Source of the DNA: JBDTNL01 sp039933785
GTDB lineage: Bacteria > Acidobacteriota > Thermoanaerobaculia > Multivoradales > JAGPDF01
Assembly (NCBI GenBank): GCA_039933785.1
Contig: JBDTNL010000060.1
Coordinates: forward strand, 1-24,616
Length of the DNA stretch: 24,616 nucleotides
Direction: 5' to 3'
Made by a program: the position numbers and the translations under genes. The notes under the pieces were generated by a model. It ran no database searches. It was not told the DNA's origin and saw only the letters and a list, made by a program, of their open reading frames with translations. Shown piece after piece: positions 1 through 5,928 of the stretch (its first letter is position 1; every line of letters starts with the position of its first letter).

Positions 1-1
1 G

Positions 2-331
2 AAACTTATCCCGATTGCGAGAGCCTCAGCGGACCAAGATTCGGGGGGAAGGGCCAGGATGGGCGCGCGAGGGCGCGCAATCGTCCATGAACACTTGGAG
101 AGAGTGCTCACCGAGCTGATCGCGGACGCATTGCGGCCGGCCCTGGAAGGCCGGCCGCCAACAACGACTCGGACGCCTTCTGACCTCTTCGCGCGTTACG
201 TGGCCTCAACCTTCGTCCTGGTCCTGAACTGGTGGCTCGAGAGCAAGAGCCTCCTTCTCCCGGGCGAGGTCAATGAACTTTTCCTGAGGATGATTGAGCC
301 CACGCTGAAGGCCACGCTGTCCGATCGGTAA
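2..331 (+). CDS. TetR-family regulator, C-terminal part (5' end outside window)
   Basis: The frame is open from base 2 to a stop at 329-331, so the visible part is about 109 residues and the N-terminal DNA-binding domain lies before the window. An internal ATG at 59 is unlikely to be the true start. The visible part looks like the helical ligand-binding/dimerisation domain of TetR regulators of the TetR_C_8 kind: an amphipathic segment GRAIVHEHLERVL, then RYVASTFVLVLNWWLES followed by a proline and an acidic helix (PGEVNELF), the usual last helices of that family. The target is unknown. The gene converges on the aquaporin gene, whose apparent reading frame runs across its 3' end (206-331). 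Family call from pattern recall; fairly confident because the WWLES...PGEV ending is characteristic. Confidence 0.7.
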   Translation, partial: KLIPIARASADQDSGGRARMGARGRAIVHEHLERVLTELIADALRPALEGRPPTTTRTPSDLFARYVASTFVLVLNWWLESKSLLLPGEVNELFLRMIEPTLKATLSDR

Positions 332-1090
332 AGCTCCGAACGAACGTTCTTGGCCCTCGCAGCAGCTACATCCAAGGCCCCAAGAGACCCCCGCGAAAGG
401 AGTCGCATTGCTACGGCTCGATGCCGCTCCAAAGCGCAGGAGCCGAAGAGCGACGGCGCCAGCAAAGGCCCCGAGCAGTTGTGCGCCTACGAACGGCAGT
501 ACGTCCGCGAAGCGAATTCCCGCAAAGGTATCGGAGGCCGCACGCGCGAGAGTGACAGCAGGGTTGGCGAACGAGGTCGACGAAGTGAACCAGTACGCCG
601 AAGCGATGTACGCACCCACTGCCGCGGCGGTGACGGGGATGGACCGATACTTCGCGCAGGCCAAGATGAGGAACACGAGGCCGAACGTAGCCACGAACTC
701 TCCCAGCAACTGGCCACCTCCATGGCGAGCGTGGTCCGATGCGATAAACAAAGGCATTTCAAACATCGCGTGAGCTGTCGCCACACCCGCGAAGGCTCCA
801 CCGAGTTGCCCCACGATGTAAAGGGGCACCTCGGGCCAGGGTAAGCCGCCGTGCGCTGCGACTGCGAGGGTCACTGCTGGATTGAAGTGAGCCCCCGTGA
901 GCGGAGCCAAGGCGAGGATGAAAGTAGCAAGGCCGAGACCAGTCGCGAGCGAGTTGCAAAGGAGAGCCAGGGCGACGTTTCCGCCTGCGAGTCGCTCGGC
1001 CATGATTCCCGAGCCCACAACGGTGGCCACCAGGAGAAGCGTGCCTAGCCCTTCTGCCGCGCTACGTCGCAACGCTACCGAGGTACTCAC
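206..1090 (-). CDS. aqpS: AqpS-like aquaglyceroporin (arsenite channel), probable 3' frameshift
   Basis: A major intrinsic protein with six predicted helices and two NPA boxes: HFNPAVTLAV in the first half and FANPAVTLAR in the second. In most aquaporins and GlpF the second NPA is followed by Arg; here it is Val, as reported for the arsenite-conducting AqpS of ars operons. The GTG start at 1090 is chosen because it overlaps the stop of the upstream arsR-arsC fusion (GTGA, 1087-1090) and places translation directly before the first helix; a longer frame to 1228 would run inside the upstream gene. Predicted role: letting arsenite made by the reductase leave the cell down its gradient. Oddity: after the sixth helix (ending about 430) the frame continues some 70 residues without membrane or family character and runs antisense into the TetR gene. 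A shift of one frame near 430 would reach a TAG at 411-413 and give a normal length of about 226 residues. The family call is secure; the true end is not. Confidence 0.85.
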   Translation of the reverse strand: MSTSVALRRSAAEGLGTLLLVATVVGSGIMAERLAGGNVALALLCNSLATGLGLATFILALAPLTGAHFNPAVTLAVAAHGGLPWPEVPLYIVGQLGGAFAGVATAHAMFEMPLFIASDHARHGGGQLLGEFVATFGLVFLILACAKYRSIPVTAAAVGAYIASAYWFTSSTSFANPAVTLARAASDTFAGIRFADVLPFVGAQLLGAFAGAVALRLLRFGAASSRSNATPFAGVSWGLGCSCCEGQERSFGALPIGQRGLQRGLNHPQEKFIDLAREKEALALEPPVQDQDEG

Positions 1091-1851
1091 GAGGGTCGCT
1101 CGGTGGACCGGCCCAACAGAATGAGCAGGTAGCGAATTCTCGTGCGCAAGTCGAGCAACGCGTTGCGGAACGCTCGGTACCGGCGTTCGTTGGATCCCTC
1201 GACGGCAGATGGATCCGGGATGCTCCAATGGATGCGCTCCGGCTCGCCGGGGAATACCGGACAGGACTCGCTAGCGCGGTCGCAGACGGTGATCACGTAG
1301 TCGAAGTGCTGGCCGAGGTACTCGTCCAGGTGTTTCGATCGCTGCGCGCGAATATCGATGCGCTCGGCGTTCATTGCGCGGACCGCTAGCGGATGAACTC
1401 GAGATGGCTCGGTGCCGGCGCTGAACGCAGCGATTTTGCCTTCGCTCATCGCGCGTGCGAGCCCCTCTGCCATCTGCGAGCGCGCGCTGTTGTGGGTGCA
1501 GAGAAAAAGTATCCGCAGGCCAGGTCGAAGTCTGGCGACGGTCGCGTCACCATCCTCGGACTCGCCTAGCGCAGGATGAAGACTCTCGCCGCTCTCCGCG
1601 AGGAGTCGGCGCAAGGCGTCGAGATTGAGGGTGTAGTACACGTCGCGACCGTCGGCCGAGCTGCGTCGCTCGCGCACGAGGTTGTGCCCCCGCAGGAGCC
1701 GGAGGTGGTAAGAAACGAGATTCGAGGGCTGCTCGAGGAGGGCAACGAGCTCCGTCACCCGCAGGTCACTCTGTGACAACGCTTGCAGGGCGCGCCAGCG
1801 GTGCTCGTGGGCTAGGAGCTTTAACCGCTCTGGAGCAGGGATCAGTCTCAT
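1087..1851 (-). CDS. ArsR repressor fused to LMW-phosphatase-type arsenate reductase
   Basis: A 254-residue two-domain protein. Residues 1-95 form an ArsR/SmtB winged helix (recognition region SNLVSYHLRLLRGHNLV, wing with DGRDVYYTL). The usual ELCVCDL arsenite-binding box of ArsR is absent; the matching helix has no Cys, so any arsenite sensing must use other residues. Residues 112-250 form a thioredoxin-coupled arsenate reductase: P-loop CTHNSAR with nucleophile Cys118 and Arg124, then Cys190 and Cys197, and the acidic loop DPS at 213. The spacing Cys118-190-197 equals that of S. aureus ArsC (10-82-89), supporting the triple-cysteine relay. Known ArsR-ArsC fusions occur in ars operons. It is the first gene of a minus-strand operon with the aquaporin and has a dyad operator just upstream (1870-1883), consistent with autoregulation. 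Confidence 0.93.
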   Translation of the reverse strand: MRLIPAPERLKLLAHEHRWRALQALSQSDLRVTELVALLEQPSNLVSYHLRLLRGHNLVRERRSSADGRDVYYTLNLDALRRLLAESGESLHPALGESEDGDATVARLRPGLRILFLCTHNSARSQMAEGLARAMSEGKIAAFSAGTEPSRVHPLAVRAMNAERIDIRAQRSKHLDEYLGQHFDYVITVCDRASESCPVFPGEPERIHWSIPDPSAVEGSNERRYRAFRNALLDLRTRIRYLLILLGRSTERPS

Positions 1852-1867
1852 GGGGTCAAGACTATTG

Positions 1868-1888
1868 TGTCAAAACAGTTTGATGCAA
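1868..1888 (-). promoter_or_regulatory. Candidate ArsR operator with overlapping -35-like element
   Basis: An inverted repeat TCAAA-acag-TTTGA lies at 1870-1883, about 18 bases upstream of the ATG of the arsR-arsC fusion. It fits the TCAA-N6-TTGA pattern of many ArsR sites. On the minus strand a TTGACA (complement of 1868-1873) overlaps the left arm, so repressor binding would block a promoter here; I see no convincing -10 at the right spacing. Another half-site TCAA occurs at 1856-1859. Seen in the sequence; function inferred. Confidence 0.5.
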
Positions 1889-2040
1889 CAGCACCCAGCA
1901 ACGACCCCGGGGCGCTGAAGATCGCTCACGACCTTGAAGTCCTCCCGCGTGAGCCTTCTTCGGTCCCTTCGTCCAAAACCAACCGCCGGGCATTGGCCGA
2001 AGGCGCAACTAACTTGGGCACGCGAAGGCACTGCGTATAC

Positions 2041-2428
2041 TCGGGTCTCTTCAGCTTCCTCGAGCGCCGCGTGGAGCGTCGCCTCGTCGCCGAGGAGATC
2101 CTGCAAGCCGGGCAGAGAGCGTGGTTCTACCGCTTGCTCAGGAACGCTGTCGTGGACCACTACCGTTCAAGGGGCGCCGGCGCGATCTGCCGCTGTTTCG
2201 AAGCGATGCTGCGCTTCGGCCGGAGTCCGTGGAAATCGCGCGCCGCGTAGACTTGGAAGGAGGCCTGCCGCCGACTTCGCCCGCGGGACTAGCTTCACCG
2301 TCAACAATGCGATGGTGCGCCCGCACCGAGCCTGTAAGGCGTTGCGCCTCGACCTCCAGCGCGCGTGCTGCACCTGCGCTGACCACGGCTGCCTCAACCG
2401 CAGCTGCGGTGCAAGGGTCTTGGTGTAG
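2041..2428 (+). pseudogene. Decayed ECF sigma factor (two frameshifts and a deletion)
   Basis: No intact gene spans 1852-2461, but an ECF sigma factor can be read piecewise. Frame 1 (about 2050-2210) carries a region 2 start (FLERRVERRLVAEEILQ), then after only four residues AWFYRLLRNAVVDHYR and CRCFEAML. Frame 3 (about 2211-2262) continues with ALRPESVEIARRVDLEG, the start of region 4. Frame 2 (about 2263-2428) gives the rest of region 4, ADFARGTSFTVNNAMV and HRACKALRLDL, and a Cys-rich tail CCTCADHGCLNRSC before the stop. Both switches are net one-base losses. About 20-25 residues normally between the LQ and AW of region 2 are missing. Relatives with a C-terminal CxxCxxHGCLxCxC tail are, from memory, ECF factors near copper genes. 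It lies directly upstream of the copper ATPase, so it may once have controlled that operon. Sequencing error is an alternative for the one-base shifts, less so for the deletion. Confidence 0.72.
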
Positions 2429-2461
2429 GGCTGAGAGCGCCGACGAGGAGAAATCGAAACC

Positions 2462-5053
2462 ATGAGAGCACACGACGAAAATAGCCCCCACGGACACATG
2501 GACCATGCGGCCGCGAAGGCCACGAAGGTCGCGTCCGGTGTGCGGGACCCGGTCTGCGGGATGACCGTTGACGCCGCGACTTCGAAGCACCGTTCCGCGC
2601 GTGGCGCTGAGACCGTCCACTTCTGCTCGGCGCAGTGCAAGGCGAAATTCGACGCCGACCCGACAAGGTATCCCCAGGCGGCGCAGACCGCCGCGGCGGC
2701 AACGGCCGGTCTTGCGGGAGAGCCCGTCCCATCCGTCGAGCCCGATACGGTGGCGGGCGGCCCGGGTGTCACGAAGTGGACCTGCCCGATGCACCCGGAG
2801 GTCGAAAGCGACCGCGCCGGTGCTTGTCCGAGTTGCGGGATGGCGCTCGAGCCGAGGGTGCCGACCGCGGCGGCAGCGAAGGCCGAGTGGACCTGTCCGA
2901 TGCACCCGGAGATCGTTCGCGACGCACCGGGGAGTTGCCCGATCTGTGGCATGGCACTCGAGCCGCGAGTCGCCTCGATCGAGGACGGCCCGAGCCACGA
3001 GTATCTCGAAATGCGCCGGCGATTCCTGGTCTCTGTGCCGCTCGCCCTGGGGACTCTCGCGCTGGTCATGGGCGACGCGATTCTCCCCGGCACGCCGGTG
3101 GCGAGCTCCCTCTCGCCCGCTACGCGCCTTTGGCTCGAGCTGCTGTTGGCGCTTCCGGTCTGCACCTGGGCCGCCTGGCCGTTTTATGTGCGAGCCATTG
3201 CGTCGGTTCGCAATCGCAGCCTCAACATGTTCACGCTCATCGGCCTCGGGGTTGGCGTCGCGTTCGGGTTCAGCCTCGTGGCGGCCCTGGCGCCTGGGCT
3301 CTTTCCGCCTACTTTCCGTGACGAGAACGGTCACGCGCCGGTGTACTTCGAGGCTGCGGCGGTGATCACCGCGCTGGTGCTCCTCGGCCAGGTGCTCGAG
3401 CTCAAGGCACGCGGCGAGACCGGTGCCGCGATCCGGAAGCTCCTGGGACTGGCCGCGAAGAGCGCGCGCCGTGTAGGAGCGAACGGCGGTGAAGAGGACG
3501 TGCCCCTGGAAGCTGTGGTGGTCGGTGATCGCCTGCGGGTTCGTCCCGGCGAAAAGGTGCCGGTTGACGGCGTCGTTTTGGAGGGCACCAGCGCGATCGA
3601 TGAATCGATGGTCTCCGGAGAGCCGATGCCGGTCGACAAGGGACCCGGCGACCCGGTCGTCGGCGCTACGGTCAACGCCGCGGGCAGCTTCCTGATGCGC
3701 GCCGAGAAGGTTGGGACCGAAACACTCCTCGCCCGCATCGTGGCCATGGTGGCCGCCGCGCAGCGAAGCCGGGCCCCGATCCAGAAGCTCGCCGACAGGA
3801 TCTCCGGCTGGTTCGTCCTCGTGGTCCTTGCGATCGCAGCCTTGACCCTCGCGGCCTGGGCGCTCGTCGGGCCCGAGCCCCGGCTGGCGCACGCCCTGGT
3901 CAACGCGGTCGCCGTGCTGATCATCGCCTGCCCCTGCGCCCTCGGGCTCGCCACGCCGATGTCGATCATGGTAGCGACGGGCCAGGCGGCGTCGATGGGA
4001 GTGCTCTTCCGTAACGCCGAGGCAATCGAGCTGCTGCGCAAGGTCGACACCCTGGTGGTCGATAAGACAGGAACGCTCACTGAAGGCAAGCCCAAGCTAG
4101 TCGCGCTCAGGCCGGCGAGCGGCTTTGAAGAGAACGAAGTGCTGCGGCTCGCAGCGGCGATCGAGCGCGGCAGCGAGCACCCGCTGGCCGCGGCCATACT
4201 GGCCGGAGCGAGCGAGAGGGGCCTCGACCTCCCGGAGGTCGGGGACTTCGAGTCGTTGACGGGGAAAGGAGTGACTGGACGCGTCGCGGGCCGACGCGTT
4301 GCCATGGGCAACCTCAAGCTTATGCAGGAAAGCGGCGTCGACATCGCAATGCTGGCCGAGGAGGCCGATCGACTTCGCGGTGAAGCGCAGACGGTGATGT
4401 ACGTTGCGGTGGAGGGCCGGTTGGCTGGTCTGCTCGGGGTTGCGGACCCGATTAAGACGACAACATCCGAGGCACTGCGCGCTCTGCGGGCTGAAGGCAT
4501 CCGAGTGGTCATGCTAACCGGCGACAGCCGCAAGACAGCGGACGCGGTTGGCAAGAAACTCGGGATCGACGAGATCGTCGCCGAGGTACTGCCGGATCAG
4601 AAGGTGCAAGAGGTCGAGCGCCAGCAAGCCGCTGGGCGCTTCGTCGCCATGGCCGGTGACGGCATCAACGACGCACCCGCGCTGGCGCGGGCCCAGGTCG
4701 GGATCGCGATGGGCACGGGCACGGACGTCGCGATGGAGAGCGCGGGAGTCACCCTGGTGCGCGGCGACCTCCGAGGCATCGTTCGCGCACGCAAACTCTC
4801 GCGTGCGACCATGGCCAACATCCGGCAGAATCTCTTCTGGGCGTTCGCCTACAACGCCGCGGGAGTGCCGATCGCCGCAGGTCTGCTCTATCCGTGGACG
4901 GGCTGGTTGCTGTCGCCGATGCTCGCGGCGGCGGCGATGAGCCTGAGCTCGGTGTCGGTGATCGCCAACGCGCTCCGTCTGCGACGCCTGACTATCGACC
5001 AAGGGGACGATTTGACAAGCCGGCCCGTCGGCGCACAAACTGACCTCGGCTGA
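2462..5053 (+). CDS. copA: Copper-exporting P1B-type ATPase with YHS and two HMBD domains
   Basis: An 863-residue inner-membrane ATPase that pumps Cu(I) (or Ag(I)) from cytoplasm to periplasm. Order: His-rich start; YHS domain about 28-71 (DPVCGMTV, FCSAQCK); two heavy-metal-binding domains at about 106-133 and 143-170, each with WTCPMHPE and CGMALEPR; membrane helices from about 188; actuator motif SGEP at 385; transmembrane CPC at 490-492; phosphorylation site DKTGT with Asp534; nucleotide-binding SEHPL at 571; hinge GDGIND at 732; YN (797-798) and MSLSS (826-830) in the last two helices. CPC with YN and MxxSS is the P1B-1 signature for monovalent copper. Typical CxxC ferredoxin-like N-terminal domains are absent, replaced by YHS/HMBD. 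GAGGAG at 2445-2450 precedes the ATG. Its stop overlaps the next start (TGATG). Confidence 0.96.
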   Translation: MRAHDENSPHGHMDHAAAKATKVASGVRDPVCGMTVDAATSKHRSARGAETVHFCSAQCKAKFDADPTRYPQAAQTAAAATAGLAGEPVPSVEPDTVAGGPGVTKWTCPMHPEVESDRAGACPSCGMALEPRVPTAAAAKAEWTCPMHPEIVRDAPGSCPICGMALEPRVASIEDGPSHEYLEMRRRFLVSVPLALGTLALVMGDAILPGTPVASSLSPATRLWLELLLALPVCTWAAWPFYVRAIASVRNRSLNMFTLIGLGVGVAFGFSLVAALAPGLFPPTFRDENGHAPVYFEAAAVITALVLLGQVLELKARGETGAAIRKLLGLAAKSARRVGANGGEEDVPLEAVVVGDRLRVRPGEKVPVDGVVLEGTSAIDESMVSGEPMPVDKGPGDPVVGATVNAAGSFLMRAEKVGTETLLARIVAMVAAAQRSRAPIQKLADRISGWFVLVVLAIAALTLAAWALVGPEPRLAHALVNAVAVLIIACPCALGLATPMSIMVATGQAASMGVLFRNAEAIELLRKVDTLVVDKTGTLTEGKPKLVALRPASGFEENEVLRLAAAIERGSEHPLAAAILAGASERGLDLPEVGDFESLTGKGVTGRVAGRRVAMGNLKLMQESGVDIAMLAEEADRLRGEAQTVMYVAVEGRLAGLLGVADPIKTTTSEALRALRAEGIRVVMLTGDSRKTADAVGKKLGIDEIVAEVLPDQKVQEVERQQAAGRFVAMAGDGINDAPALARAQVGIAMGTGTDVAMESAGVTLVRGDLRGIVRARKLSRATMANIRQNLFWAFAYNAAGVPIAAGLLYPWTGWLLSPMLAAAAMSLSSVSVIANALRLRRLTIDQGDDLTSRPVGAQTDLG

Positions 5054-5454
5054 TGGCGATGCTCCGCTCCTTCGTTGCTGTTCGCCGCTTCGCGGCGGCT
5101 TTGGGCTTGGCGGCGCTCGGAAGCGTGGCCTTCGGGATCTGTCTTTGCGACGATGATGCGAGCCCAGAGGCCAACCCGGGCTGTCACCAATCAACGCCCG
5201 CGAAGACGCCCTCCAACAGGGCCTGGACGAAGACCTGTTGTTGCGCCGACGCGGCAACGCTCCAGTTCACCACGTTGGACTCCCGTGCTCCCGAGCCGCA
5301 TCGGGTGCCGGGTTTGTTGGGCTTGGCCAGCGTCGCAGTCCTCGCTGGCGAGGGCTCCGGCCAGTGGGCCGGTGATTCGGCGCCCTTGTGGTTGATCGAG
5401 GCCTCGCCACCGCAGGCACCACCCCCGTCGTTCGTCCTGCCGCTTCGAGTCTGA
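5053..5454 (+). CDS. Small exported Cys-rich protein of the copper operon
   Basis: A 133-residue protein of unknown family. A basic N-terminus followed by a hydrophobic stretch (about 11-28) reads as a signal peptide. After it come CLC (30-32), Cys44-His45 and a CCC run at 62-64, all within 35 residues, then a Pro/Ala-rich low-complexity tail without Cys that ends in PPPSFVLPLRV. The ATG overlaps the stop of the copper ATPase (TGATG), so the two are probably translated together; this suggests a periplasmic or membrane-tethered copper-binding role. The order signal peptide, Cys cluster, Pro-rich tail recurs in the protein at 22602-23036, although I see no clear sequence similarity. Being a real gene is supported by the overlap and the sensible signal peptide; the function is inferred. 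Confidence 0.65.
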   Translation: MAMLRSFVAVRRFAAALGLAALGSVAFGICLCDDDASPEANPGCHQSTPAKTPSNRAWTKTCCCADAATLQFTTLDSRAPEPHRVPGLLGLASVAVLAGEGSGQWAGDSAPLWLIEASPPQAPPPSFVLPLRV

Positions 5455-5461
5455 GACGCAC

Positions 5462-5526
5462 CGTCGTCGTGCCCTCGTAGGGCACCGGCGACGCTTGTGT
5501 CTTCTCTCTGCCGGAAGTGCCGGCAG
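5462..5526. repeat. Two hairpins inside the copper operon
   Basis: The first hairpin (5462-5493) has a perfect 7-bp stem GTGCCCT/AGGGCAC with loop CGT, extended after a small internal loop by CGTCG/CGACG. The second (5508-5526) has stem CTGCCGG/CCGGCAG with a 5-base loop. Pyrimidine-rich sequence separates them, with no run of T after either, so they are not classic terminators. They occupy the only sizeable gap (5455-5562) among the first five genes of the operon and may tune expression or protect the mRNA; a rho-independent terminator for the upstream part is less likely. Confidence 0.5.
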
Positions 5527-5562
5527 AAGAGCCTCCCTACTGGACTCGAGGAGATCGGTCTC

Positions 5563-5928
5563 TTGCGCATCACCACAATCATTCTCGCTGTCTGTTTGTC
5601 GGCCGCGGCGGCGCGCTCTTCGATGCCGGCGCCGACCGCGGAGCGAGCACAAAACCCCACCAATCCGTCGGCCGCCGAATCGCCGCGGCCATCGTTTCTC
5701 GCCGAGGCTCCAGCTCCGCCTGCGGAGCCGGCCCCCCAGGCGGTGGCCCACGACGATCGCACTCCCGGGGCACAGGCTTCCACGGGATCCGCAGCGCCCG
5801 AAGGCGCCGCGGTCGTCATCCTTCACACCTGCCCAATGCATCCCGAGGTTCGAGCCTTGGAGCCTGGCAGCTGCCCCAAGTGCCGCATGACTCTCGTTCC
5901 GATCACTGACAAGTCGAGGGATCCGTGA
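5563..5928 (+). CDS. Exported protein with one C-terminal heavy-metal-binding (HMBD) domain
   Basis: The TTG at 5563 is chosen because GAGGAG (5548-5553) sits nine bases upstream and the resulting protein begins with a good signal peptide (MRITTIILAVCLSAAAA). Starting at the ATG at 5497 would put the second hairpin and a non-signal leader into the protein. The mature part (about 121 residues in total) is a Pro/Ala-rich linker followed by a single HMBD near the C-terminus: TCPMHPEV, then GSCPKCRMTLVP, the same domain present twice in the ATPase. This suggests a periplasmic metal-binding or delivery protein for the adjoining efflux lipoprotein or oxidase. The stop overlaps the GTG of the next gene (GTGA), so translation is coupled. 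Domain recognition is firm; the role is inferred. Confidence 0.82.
   Translation: MRITTIILAVCLSAAAARSSMPAPTAERAQNPTNPSAAESPRPSFLAEAPAPPAEPAPQAVAHDDRTPGAQASTGSAAPEGAAVVILHTCPMHPEVRALEPGSCPKCRMTLVPITDKSRDP

Noticed and set aside
350..844. Plus-strand frames opposite the aquaporin (164 and 121 codons)
   Set aside because: They are antisense to the channel helices and have a charged, Arg-rich composition without any motif.
1867..2250. A 127-codon frame as an intact gene
   Set aside because: Its ATG lies inside the probable ArsR operator and only its middle matches ECF region 2; the rest of the sigma factor is in two other frames, so it is part of a pseudogene.
2138..3892. Long open frame (584 codons) on the minus strand
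   Set aside because: It lies opposite the copper ATPase and the sigma remnant, its product is Arg/Gly/His-rich low complexity without domains, as expected of antisense frames in GC-rich genes.
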